NCBI GenBank assembly: GCA_017347445.1
Contig: AP021856.1
Span: forward strand, 248,001-312,000
Length of the DNA stretch: 64,000 nucleotides
Reading direction: 5' to 3'
Source: Candidatus Brocadia pituitae
Lineage (GTDB): Bacteria > Planctomycetota > Brocadiia > Brocadiales > Brocadiaceae
In this document: one piece after another, positions 55,192-63,428 of the stretch
Layout of the letters: each line of letters starts with the position of its first letter
How positions within the stretch are numbered: the first letter of the stretch is position 1
Made by a program: the position numbers and the translations under genes
The notes under the pieces: model-generated
What the model was told of the DNA's origin: nothing
Seen by the model: only the letters and a program-made list of their open reading frames with translations
Database searches by the model: none

Positions 55192-57999
55192 CTAAAACCA
55201 AAAACGTTTCGTTCTTCTCTCCAGCCCTTTTGGTGTAATGTCAAATCTATAGGAACGATCATCCGTTACCGGATTCAGTTCGAGGGTAAGGCTTCCTACC
55301 CAATCATGAAAATAACGGGATAAGACAAGATTTGTCTTAAGGTTTTGGGATTTATTTTCCCTGTCTATATCATCATCCTTGCCTTCAACTAATTCAATAG
55401 ACTTGAAATCGTACTTTTCCCCACCCATCACCTTCCACTTTTCACTAATCGTGTATTCAGCCGCCAGGATCACGGTAGAACTGATATCCCTGATAAAGCG
55501 ATGGCCAACAAAAAATTGCCAGTCGGGTGAATTATAGATTTCAACGCCTGAGGAAAAAACATCAAACTGGAACTTTTCTGTGTTAAACTCATTCCGTTCG
55601 GAAACAAACGCAACAATGTCCGTTAGCTGGGATCGGAAATCGATATTGATGAAGTTGTCTTTTCTTATGATAATACCATTTATCCCGTCATTATAAATAC
55701 CTGCCCTTGACGGAAACAGATAATAGTCCACATTAAAATCGATAAAATCCACTGTTTTCTCAAGGCCTGGTTCTCCACGTTTTGTTTGCAATTTATTTTT
55801 TATCCCTATAACGGCAACTTGGGATGCGTCCAGGGCATCAACTGCATCATATTGATAGAAATTATTCGGGTCTTCCGTAACGATGGGACTATACGTGTAC
55901 CGGAGTTCAGGAACAAAGATATGTCTTAAACGGTTAATCCTAAAAAAATCATTATACATACTATAGCTTCTCCAGTGAGTCGAGCTCCAATCAAAACCAA
56001 AGGAACCAATAAAACGCCCGGTAGCGGGGCCATTTGGCTCGTTAACCACCTCTGAGGTGTCAATGCTTTCTGTGTACGCCGTGACCCGGCCTTCCACAAA
56101 GGGATTTATGTTAAAAAACCCAGGTTTAAACGGCATACTTATACGATTTACACTGTCAACCCGTGCAACGGGTGCAGATTCAACTTCCGGATCAACCCGT
56201 TCAAAAGAGCCGTTAAAATAGGTAGCTGCTGATTCTGACGTAAATATCAGCAGGTTATCTCCGATCGGCTCTCCTATCATCCGGTACGAAAGCTCAGGCA
56301 GGCGTTCTGCATATTGTCTTTCCCGTAACGAATCAACGGTTGTGTCAAATCCGTTAAACTGTTCATTAATCAGAAAGGTTTCTGCCGTGGTGTCGTGCAT
56401 TCTGCGGAAGTACAATGCTGTTTCGTGGTCTTTTTCCTGTTTAAATTCCTGCCGGAAATATTCTCTGAGAAACCGCGGATCACTCAAATAGGAATACTCC
56501 ATCTCCAAGCGCCAATCATATGGCAATTCCTGCCGATGTCTCCAAAGAATGGTGCCGCGGTCTTCGTTTTCGATTGGAACTTTATTAATATCGAATTCTC
56601 CCTGGTCCTTTATATAATAGGTATCGATATAACCAAATATATCCTGCCGGTTATATTCAAAATCAAGCCCGGCACCAACCCCTCTCTCCTCTAAATAATC
56701 GAGGTTTAAAATAAGATCACTCCAGTCTTTTTGCATTCCGCCGAGAGCAGCAAATAAATCCCAGTCTGTCTTGAAAAACGAGCCAAAACGTGATGAGCTC
56801 CCGAATTGCCAATCTCGTAAAAGTCGCTCTTTCCTTCGCACGTCGAGGGACAAATAGGGCAAATACGCAATCGGATATCTCTCCAGGTAAAAAGTATTAT
56901 TTGTAGATGAGACGATATTATGCACCCCCCTCTGAACCAACCGGATCTTTTTTCCTTTAAAATGGTAATGAGGATGTCCGTATCCACAGGCGGTTATCGC
57001 ACCATTTTTAATTTCGTACTGCCCTTTGCCCAAACGTTTTATCTCTTCTCCTTGAACGTAAGCTGGTAATCCTTCAAAAGAAAACGCCTTTCTTTTTCGT
57101 GAAGGTGTTCTCATTTCAGAGACAGCATCGGCATTTTCTTGTTGATCTTGCTTTTTCTGAATCACTGTCTTGATCTTGCTGTTGATAAGAATCCCTTTTT
57201 CTTCCTTTACATTCTCAAAGATCCTGTCAGCAATTTGTATATCATCTTTGCGGCGCATCGTCACATTTCCCTCTGCATAAATTTCACTCAAAGGCATCTT
57301 TATATGCTTCTGGCTATCGGATCCCGCTGTGTCAAACCACAAGATGACACTATCTGCATCGACCGTTAAGTCTTCTTTTTTAATTTTCACATTTCCAAGG
57401 GCAACAACAATTCGTTTATCTCCCTCTTCCCACGAATCGATACTATCAGCCATAATATCGACCATCTCCTCTTTTTGAGAAGCGCCTGAAGGAGAAACTT
57501 CTTTGGAAAGTTCTGTGGACAGATATTCTTCTTTTTCCATCGAACGAATTTCTTCACCCCGGCGAACAACCTCTGTCTCCTGGGCAACTTCGTATGTTTC
57601 GATTGGCTGTACATCAGGATTGACGACTATGCCCGTCAGGGTCTCAAATCTTAAGTAGACTTGCTCATAATGCTCGTAGTTTTCTTCTTCCAGAATGGTC
57701 ACCTTTCCCTCACAATAGACTTCCACGACAGCTTCTTTCTGCTGAACCGCCTCTTCCTCATGAAACCAGCAAACCACGGTATCTGCGGTAATCTGAAATG
57801 GTCCCTGTAATATTCTTGCATCTTTATTGACAACAAACACGCGAATCCCGTCTTTTTCCCACGTAACAATACGGTTTCCTGACAAGGAAAAGGGTCGTTG
57901 TTCAATCCCTTTTACCTTAGAAAGCAAACTCTCCGCGCAGCTATATCCAGAGATGAAAAACGAGACAGTCAGCACGAAAAAAAAAGACGGTATTCGCAT
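55192..57999 (-). CDS. lptD: LPS-assembly protein LptD (OstA)
   Basis: 935-residue outer-membrane protein that inserts lipopolysaccharide into the outer leaflet. It has a signal peptide (cleaved after about residue 22). Two OstA/LptA-like beta-jellyroll segments with ADTVVCWF and ADSVILWFDT repeats follow (about 40-290), then a long beta-strand barrel (about 330-935) ending in the terminal aromatic RFWF. Length suits LptD. It is 16 bases downstream of a DegT-family sugar aminotransferase gene, which fits an envelope-sugar context. Confidence 0.85.
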   Translation of the reverse strand: MRIPSFFFVLTVSFFISGYSCAESLLSKVKGIEQRPFSLSGNRIVTWEKDGIRVFVVNKDARILQGPFQITADTVVCWFHEEEAVQQKEAVVEVYCEGKVTILEEENYEHYEQVYLRFETLTGIVVNPDVQPIETYEVAQETEVVRRGEEIRSMEKEEYLSTELSKEVSPSGASQKEEMVDIMADSIDSWEEGDKRIVVALGNVKIKKEDLTVDADSVILWFDTAGSDSQKHIKMPLSEIYAEGNVTMRRKDDIQIADRIFENVKEEKGILINSKIKTVIQKKQDQQENADAVSEMRTPSRKRKAFSFEGLPAYVQGEEIKRLGKGQYEIKNGAITACGYGHPHYHFKGKKIRLVQRGVHNIVSSTNNTFYLERYPIAYLPYLSLDVRRKERLLRDWQFGSSSRFGSFFKTDWDLFAALGGMQKDWSDLILNLDYLEERGVGAGLDFEYNRQDIFGYIDTYYIKDQGEFDINKVPIENEDRGTILWRHRQELPYDWRLEMEYSYLSDPRFLREYFRQEFKQEKDHETALYFRRMHDTTAETFLINEQFNGFDTTVDSLRERQYAERLPELSYRMIGEPIGDNLLIFTSESAATYFNGSFERVDPEVESAPVARVDSVNRISMPFKPGFFNINPFVEGRVTAYTESIDTSEVVNEPNGPATGRFIGSFGFDWSSTHWRSYSMYNDFFRINRLRHIFVPELRYTYSPIVTEDPNNFYQYDAVDALDASQVAVIGIKNKLQTKRGEPGLEKTVDFIDFNVDYYLFPSRAGIYNDGINGIIIRKDNFINIDFRSQLTDIVAFVSERNEFNTEKFQFDVFSSGVEIYNSPDWQFFVGHRFIRDISSTVILAAEYTISEKWKVMGGEKYDFKSIELVEGKDDDIDRENKSQNLKTNLVLSRYFHDWVGSLTLELNPVTDDRSYRFDITPKGLERRTKRFWF

Positions 58000-58015
58000 G
58001 GAAAAATGTCAGAAT

Positions 58016-59122
58016 TTATTGTTGTGAAATGAATTTTTTTATGTGGCCAATTACCTGATCTTGTTCTTTCCCGGTAATCTCAGGAAAGATAGGCAAGGCC
58101 AAGGTCTCATGTGAAGCTCTTTCAGACTCAGGCAAGCCGCCTCTTTCATACCCCAGGAAATCAAAACACTCTTGCAGGTGAAGTGGAACAGGATAATAAA
58201 TAGCAGTTTCAATCCCTTGAAGGTCGAGGTATTTTGCCAGGGCATCCCGATCCGGTGTTGCTATGACATACTGGTGAAAAATATGGATGTTATGAGAATC
58301 TATTTGGGGTAGCCGGATGGGCAGATCCTTTAAATGCTCCTGATAATAAGCCGCAACCCCCCTGCGTTTCTTCGACCAGCCGCTTAGATAGTTAAGTTTT
58401 ACTGACAGGACGGCAGCCTGGATCGCATCCAACCTTCCATTGATGCCAATATGCGAGTGATAATACTTCGATTTTGATCCATGCACCCTTAATATTCTAA
58501 TAAACTCCGCCAGTTTGTCATCGTTGGTTGTTATGAGTCCCCCGTCACCATAACCACCAAGATTTTTTGTGGGATAAAATGAGAAACAACCAACATCTCC
58601 AAAAGAGCCGGCATTTCTCCCTTTATACGTCGCTCCTATCGCCTGCGCAGCATCCTCAACAACCCGCAATCCGTGGATGCGCGCAATATCAAGGATTGCA
58701 TCCATATTTGCACACTGGCCATAAAGGTGCACAGGCAGGATCGCCTTTGTCTTTTTCGTTACGGCAGCAGGGATCTTCGTAACGTCAATGTTGTACGTAA
58801 TGGGGTCTATATCCACAAAAACTGGCACAGCTCCCAACCGCGCAATTGAACTTGCCGTTGCAAAAAAAGTAAAAGGCGTCGTAATAACCTCATCGCCATT
58901 TTTTATACCACATGCCATCAAGGCCAACAAGAGGGCATCCGTGCCTGAAGATACCCCGATGGCGTGTTTTACACAACAAAATTGTGCAATTTTACCTTCA
59001 AACGATTCAACATATCCCCCCAGGATAAAGGATTGGCTCCTTATTACTTCCAAAACCGCTTTGTCTATTTCTTCCCGGATGGTTTCATACTGTCGTTTTA
59101 AATCCAGAGAGTTTACTTTCAT
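58016..59122 (-). CDS. DegT/DnrJ/EryC1/StrS-family sugar aminotransferase
   Basis: 368-residue PLP enzyme that transfers an amino group to a nucleotide-linked keto-sugar. The PLP lysine is Lys186 in SFYPTKNLGGYGDGG. VSSGTDALLLAL, TTPFTFFATASSI and VEDAAQAIGA are the other family landmarks. Members modify sugars for LPS, glycoproteins or secondary metabolites; the substrate is not predictable here. It is the first gene of the long operon that continues with lptD. Confidence 0.92.
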   Translation of the reverse strand: MKVNSLDLKRQYETIREEIDKAVLEVIRSQSFILGGYVESFEGKIAQFCCVKHAIGVSSGTDALLLALMACGIKNGDEVITTPFTFFATASSIARLGAVPVFVDIDPITYNIDVTKIPAAVTKKTKAILPVHLYGQCANMDAILDIARIHGLRVVEDAAQAIGATYKGRNAGSFGDVGCFSFYPTKNLGGYGDGGLITTNDDKLAEFIRILRVHGSKSKYYHSHIGINGRLDAIQAAVLSVKLNYLSGWSKKRRGVAAYYQEHLKDLPIRLPQIDSHNIHIFHQYVIATPDRDALAKYLDLQGIETAIYYPVPLHLQECFDFLGYERGGLPESERASHETLALPIFPEITGKEQDQVIGHIKKFISQQ

Positions 59123-59312
59123 TAACGAAACGGTAGCTTTCGTGAGTTGATTAAAATTTAGTTCGTAAGTTTACTAATCCACAATATTTGCATCATTAAT
59201 GGCCTCCATTGTATTGTGAGAAAATAGATTTGTCAATAAAAAAGACTGTCCAGGGCATTTCCCCGATTCTCCCTTATCTAACGAATTGGGGACAGTGTGC
59301 TAATAATTAGGC

Positions 59313-59340
59313 TTGACACCACTAGATATATTTGTACTAT
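59313..59340 (+). promoter_or_regulatory. Sigma-70 type promoter
   Basis: TTGACA (59313-59318) and TACTAT (59335-59340) are 16 bases apart and drive the small plus-strand genes that follow. Between 59123 and 59312 no gene is seen, only an ACTGTCC/GGACAGT inverted repeat (59247-59296). Confidence 0.6.
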
Positions 59341-59407
59341 AGGGAAAACATCTGCTGTAAAAAGTAAGACAAAATACCAACTGGAATATCAGGGGAGTGA
59401 GATACGA

Positions 59408-59545
59408 ATGGGAGAAATTCATCCATCAATACCTCCACCAAGGATTCAGAAAATGTATCCGTATGTTTGGAATCAATTGATAGTTTTTTTATTTATGAAT
59501 CTATCCACCGGTAAAATACGGATTAGCACGAAAGAATGCAACTAA
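59408..59545 (+). CDS. Putative 45-residue protein before the DUF3147 gene
   Basis: A short frame just behind the promoter, with GGGGAGTGAG as ribosome site. It begins MGEIHPSIPPPRIQKM and has a possible membrane helix (WNQLIVFLFMNL) in the middle. Its last codons overlap the start of the next gene (ATGCAACTAA), which itself lacks a ribosome site. Translation of this frame would explain how the next gene is started. No family is recognised. Confidence 0.4.
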   Translation: MGEIHPSIPPPRIQKMYPYVWNQLIVFLFMNLSTGKIRISTKECN

Positions 59546-59880
59546 AAAACTTCGTGGTTTATTTTATGCTTGGCGGTAGCATTGTAAGTGCCGTAACTTT
59601 TATGGGTTCGCAAGGCAAGGGACTTCTGGCTGCCTTTGTGGCTACATTTCCCACCATGACCGTACTCACCTTTGCCTTGATTCACAGTAAGGCGGGACAA
59701 GCTGCCACCGTAGATTATGCCAAGGGATTGCTCTTCATGACTCCTCCATGGATTATTTACGTAGTATGCCTTATCATATTATTGCCAAGGTGGGGCTTTC
59801 TGAAATCCCTTATTGTTGGCGTACTAACTTACATGGTCCTCGCTGGCCTTGTGAGTATTGTGATACGACATCTTAAATAA
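59536..59880 (+). CDS. DUF3147/GlpM-like membrane protein
   Basis: 114-residue protein with four hydrophobic helices. It resembles the DUF3147 and GlpM families of small inner-membrane proteins, with the GSIVSAVTFMGSQGKGLLAAFVATFP opening and a TPPWIIYV segment near residue 73. These families have no established biochemical role; GlpM was linked to alginate production in Pseudomonas. The start is probably coupled to the preceding short frame. Confidence 0.65.
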   Translation: MQLKNFVVYFMLGGSIVSAVTFMGSQGKGLLAAFVATFPTMTVLTFALIHSKAGQAATVDYAKGLLFMTPPWIIYVVCLIILLPRWGFLKSLIVGVLTYMVLAGLVSIVIRHLK

Positions 59881-59954
59881 CCGGGGCAGGACAAAACGGC
59901 AAAGGGTTATCGTTGGATTGTTGTTATTGATGACACATAAGTATTCACCATTCC

Positions 59955-60761
59955 ATGTACAGAATTAACAAATATCAATTTAACGAATTCAAATGCCAGG
60001 CAAGTTTACATAAGTCCAATTACGCCGTTTTAGTCAATATACCAGATACAGGAATAAAATACTCGCCAGATTTTGATTTTTCTGAAGAATATTATATACT
60101 CAAGGAGTTCAGTCACCCGCAAATACCAACCACAACTGATTTTGGAGAAGGAGAATTATTCAGAGATGACAAATTTTTAATCAAACAACAATTTATTATA
60201 TTACAACATGTCCATGGATATGACCTTGTAGACTATTTCGCTGAAAAGGATATGGAAAATGAGGAAACAATTGATGAAGTTATCAAATCATTTATAACCG
60301 TCTGTGACCCCCTGCAACATGTTCACAACAAACATTACATTCATTGCGATTTAAAACCAGGACACCTGATTCTCAATCAAAAAACCGGTCTCGTGCATCT
60401 TATCGACTTTGAATTGGCTATTAAACGGGGAGGCATCATTAAGGGAATTAGCAAAGAATATGCATCACCGGAACAGTTACAGATGCTCAACTACCTGAAA
60501 GATCTGCCGAGAAAAGTCCATTATGAGACTATTTCCTCTACCATCCGGCTGGACGGCAGAACAGACCTTTATTCTTTGGGTCTCATATTCTATCAAATAG
60601 TAACAAAAAAATTATGGCAGACAGAAAAAATTTTACCCGGTAAAATAAACAGCCACATCCCCCGGAAACTCGAAGAGATCCTGCATGGTCTCCTGGAAGC
60701 AAATCCCGCTCAGAGAATTGCGTCTGCGGAGGAAGTAAAAAAGACATTGATGGGCATGTAA
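59955..60761 (+). CDS. Serine/threonine kinase-like protein with degenerate active site
   Basis: 268-residue protein kinase fold without membrane segment. The catalytic loop is IHCDLKPGHLIL (129-140): Asp132 and Lys134 are kept, but the metal-binding Asn is His137. The DFG motif reads DFE (151-153). The APE region is YASPEQ (169-174), and GRTDLYSLGLIFYQIV is kept. No glycine-rich loop or beta-3 VAIK lysine is found; the expected place reads YAVLVNI. It may be a pseudokinase or an atypical kinase. It lies 34 bases before a metallophosphoesterase gene, suggesting a paired signalling role. Confidence 0.75.
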   Translation: MYRINKYQFNEFKCQASLHKSNYAVLVNIPDTGIKYSPDFDFSEEYYILKEFSHPQIPTTTDFGEGELFRDDKFLIKQQFIILQHVHGYDLVDYFAEKDMENEETIDEVIKSFITVCDPLQHVHNKHYIHCDLKPGHLILNQKTGLVHLIDFELAIKRGGIIKGISKEYASPEQLQMLNYLKDLPRKVHYETISSTIRLDGRTDLYSLGLIFYQIVTKKLWQTEKILPGKINSHIPRKLEEILHGLLEANPAQRIASAEEVKKTLMGM

Positions 60762-60795
60762 CGTTTGCAAACTTTTTATGCTTTACTGATAACCG

Positions 60796-61719
60796 ATGAA
60801 GAATATTATCATATCAGACATCCATAGCAACGCCGACGCCTTGCTGGCGGTAGTCAAAGAAATCGCCGAAAAGGAACATCCCGTCTCCCGGCTTCTGATC
60901 GCCGGCGATATCGTTGGCTACGGCGCATCGCCTAATGAATGCTGCGGTGTTGCGCGTTTCTTGATCTATGGCAGAAAGGCGGTAGATATAAAGAAGATCG
61001 GAGAAATTGTTGCACAGCCATATCTTGATTCCCATCAGCAACAAGATCTGTACAATGCCCTTCTTGCATTAGAAAAGAAAGGGCTCGCAATCGGAGGAAA
61101 TCACGACAGGGAAACAGCCGGAGAACCATCCCTTACGAGTGAAATGAACCCTGTAGCATCAGCTGCTGTCGAATGGACAAGGGGGGTGTTGACAAAAGAA
61201 AATCTCAAATTTTTAAAAGGTCTTTCACTAAGAATGAAATTTGGCAAAGAGGGATTCGAGATCGTACACAGCACACCTTCTTATCCGCGGGGCTACGAAT
61301 ATGTCAAAAATGCTGGCGTGCTGAAGTATACAACGCTATGGTCACAGGTAACCTTTGGAGGCCATACACATCGTCCGTCAGCGTATATCTATACTAAAGA
61401 AACCAGGACCGTGAATGCCTCTGTTCTTGTTCCGGCAGACAACTACGATATGAGGCTTATGCTTATTGAAAAGCAATCAACGAACAAGGTAGAATCTTTC
61501 GATGTCGATTCTGACAAGGACTGGAAGTATTATGTCAACGTGGGGTCGGTAGGCCAGCCGAGGGATGGAAATCCACAGTCAAGTTATGTTGTATTCGATT
61601 CAGCAACAAAACATATCGATTTTAAACGGGTGCCTTATAATACCGAAGCAGCATCAAAAAGAATAACCGAGGCAAAACTGCCGAAAGAATTGTCGGAAAG
61701 GGTATTAAAGGGTGTTTAA
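60796..61719 (+). CDS. Calcineurin-like metallophosphoesterase
   Basis: 307-residue enzyme with a complete binuclear metal site: Asp8 and His10 (SDIHSN), Asp38 (GDIVGYG), Asn102 and His103 (GNHD), His158, and His190/His192 (GGHTH). The order and spacing suit the YfcE/MJ0936-like phosphodiesterase group and PPP-type protein phosphatases; substrate is open. VNVGSVGQPRDGNPQSSYV near the C-terminus is typical of the former. An insert at about 45-90 is larger than usual. It is co-directional with, and close to, the kinase-like gene. Confidence 0.88.
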   Translation: MKNIIISDIHSNADALLAVVKEIAEKEHPVSRLLIAGDIVGYGASPNECCGVARFLIYGRKAVDIKKIGEIVAQPYLDSHQQQDLYNALLALEKKGLAIGGNHDRETAGEPSLTSEMNPVASAAVEWTRGVLTKENLKFLKGLSLRMKFGKEGFEIVHSTPSYPRGYEYVKNAGVLKYTTLWSQVTFGGHTHRPSAYIYTKETRTVNASVLVPADNYDMRLMLIEKQSTNKVESFDVDSDKDWKYYVNVGSVGQPRDGNPQSSYVVFDSATKHIDFKRVPYNTEAASKRITEAKLPKELSERVLKGV

Positions 61720-61735
61720 GCTTATAAGACATATT

Positions 61736-61759
61736 TTACCATTTTTGCAAAAATGGTAA
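61736..61759. terminator. Perfect 24-base palindrome between convergent genes
   Basis: TTACCATTTTT-GC-AAAAATGGTAA lies between the 3' ends of the phosphoesterase gene and moaC. It could serve as a bidirectional terminator, though long U runs are lacking. Confidence 0.4.
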
Positions 61760-61837
61760 CGCCAATTTCTTATCGTCAGCATTTTTACGGGGATATCCAC
61801 ATCATTAACCCTCACTCTGCATTCCAATTCGTTCTGA

Positions 61838-62320
61838 TTAAGCATCCTTATCAAAAATAAAAGTCCCGCTCTTCCCGCCTGTTTTTTTTACCAGATGAAT
61901 GTCACTAATTACCATCCCCTTATCTGCAGCCTTGCACATATCATATATCGTTATGGCACAGACCGCAGCAGCAGTAATCGCCTCCATCTCTACCCCGGTT
62001 TTCCCTGTCACTCTCACCTCTGAAAGCACATCAATTTCATTGACAGCATTGTTAGTAAAGTCAATCTTTACACTCGTTAAATTGAGTGGATGACACATCG
62101 GAACCAGGGTACAGGTCTGTTTTGAGGCCATAATCCCTGCAACCCTGGCAACCTCCAGCACGTCTCCCTTTTGTATTTTTTTGTCCATAATAAGCTGGAA
62201 GGTCTCAGGTTTCATAATAATCTTTGCATGGGCGATGGCAACCCTATCTGTGTCCTCTTTCTTGCTGACATCCACCATGCGGGATGCACCCTGTTCGTTA
62301 AAATGGGTCAACTGTGTCAT
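61838..62320 (-). CDS. moaC: Cyclic pyranopterin monophosphate synthase
   Basis: 160-residue enzyme that converts the MoaA product to cyclic pyranopterin monophosphate in molybdenum cofactor synthesis. MVDVSKKEDTDRVAIA, the active-site MCHPL motif and TGVEMEAITAAAVCAITIYDM are typical, with the final KTGGKSGTF. The start at 62320 gives the family length; the frame extends to 62389. Molybdenum cofactor is used by nitrate/nitrite oxidoreductase and formate dehydrogenase, neither of which lies in the window. No other moa gene is adjacent. Confidence 0.94.
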   Translation of the reverse strand: MTQLTHFNEQGASRMVDVSKKEDTDRVAIAHAKIIMKPETFQLIMDKKIQKGDVLEVARVAGIMASKQTCTLVPMCHPLNLTSVKIDFTNNAVNEIDVLSEVRVTGKTGVEMEAITAAAVCAITIYDMCKAADKGMVISDIHLVKKTGGKSGTFIFDKDA

Positions 62321-62413
62321 GGCCTGGTATTCACCCCCCCCTTTATTTTCCTCATAATAAAACAAACTAACTGGCTCGCAGCATTTCATCCAATGCTGAT
62401 AAATAATCGTTTC

Positions 62414-63271
62414 CTATTTATCTTTCATCTTCCATATTCCATTCCAATCCGGGCTTGGGGGGCTCTTTGACAGGATTTCACATCGCTTTGCCATTACCGA
62501 CCCTATCCCTAAGCCATATTCCTGGTAAATCTTTTGAAAGAGTTCCGCTGCTGTTGCCCATTCTTTTCTGCAATACCTCGAATATGCCTCAGAATATTCT
62601 TTCTGGGAGTTTTTTTTTGTCTCAAATCTGGGGTCATTGTCAATAAGGATTTCAAATAGGGTGATAGGCTCCCGAAAACCCTTCAATATAATCCGGTCAA
62701 TAAAACGATACGAAAACCTTTGGTCCGTGGATATGTAGCCTTCGGCAAATTTAAAAAAACGGTCAGAAACCAAGGCCCTGGCGTCATACAATCTGGATAA
62801 TCCTTCAATCCTTGCCGCCTCATGGACACACCGGCCTACGGGATGATCGCGTTTGTCCAGCGGATAATAGATAAACGAAACTTCTCCTACCGTAATACCA
62901 AAGCCGATATCAATTCTGGGTTTCAGGACACCCGCACCCTGGGAATCATTATAGATGCGCATGCGTTTTGTCAACCGGTAGATGTTTTCTAAAATGTACT
63001 TTGCATTATCCTCGGGAAATATTCCCATCACACCATCACCATATATTTCCGCATAGGTGTTTTCATGCCCTAAATAGAGTTCTTTATAGGACGTATCATG
63101 GACATCCATAATAAAATCTGCATAGGTAAAGGCTTTTTCTCCTGAACTTTCAATACCACGGTAGACACCTTGTTCAAAATCCATCAAGATATCTGTTGAA
63201 TTCCGAAGATCACAAAACATAACAATCCGTTTCGCATTTTCCGTTGGATATTTAATAGTACCATCCTCCAT
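62414..63271 (-). CDS. Class III nucleotidyl cyclase with C-terminal helical region
   Basis: 285-residue protein. The cyclase domain has both metal aspartates, Asp21 (MFCDLRNST) and Asp79 (EIYGDGVMGIF). In the transition-state region, GRCVHEAARIEG, the usual VNxAAR asparagine is replaced by His while the arginine is kept. Residues 220-270 form a TPR-like pair (YSRYCRKEWATAAELFQKIY). There is no sensor domain or membrane segment. It is followed upstream by a cyclic-nucleotide-binding protein gene in the same direction, so the pair may make and sense cAMP or cGMP. Activity is uncertain because of the altered residue. Confidence 0.82.
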   Translation of the reverse strand: MEDGTIKYPTENAKRIVMFCDLRNSTDILMDFEQGVYRGIESSGEKAFTYADFIMDVHDTSYKELYLGHENTYAEIYGDGVMGIFPEDNAKYILENIYRLTKRMRIYNDSQGAGVLKPRIDIGFGITVGEVSFIYYPLDKRDHPVGRCVHEAARIEGLSRLYDARALVSDRFFKFAEGYISTDQRFSYRFIDRIILKGFREPITLFEILIDNDPRFETKKNSQKEYSEAYSRYCRKEWATAAELFQKIYQEYGLGIGSVMAKRCEILSKSPPSPDWNGIWKMKDK

Positions 63272-63428
63272 TCCCCCTGTTTATGGCGTGAAAAAAACAG
63301 GCCATCCAAGAATGCATGTTGTATTGAAATTCTCAGACAGCCTGTATTACTTACTTCTTCAAGTTTTTGAGGTTTAAGTGTGTCTCTTTAATAATATCAT
63401 CTTTAACCTGCTTTTACTTCCTGTATGC

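Noticed and set aside
59297-59545. 82-codon frame starting at GTG 59297
   Set aside because: Its first part contains the promoter boxes at 59313-59340; only the part from ATG 59408 has a ribosome site and was kept.
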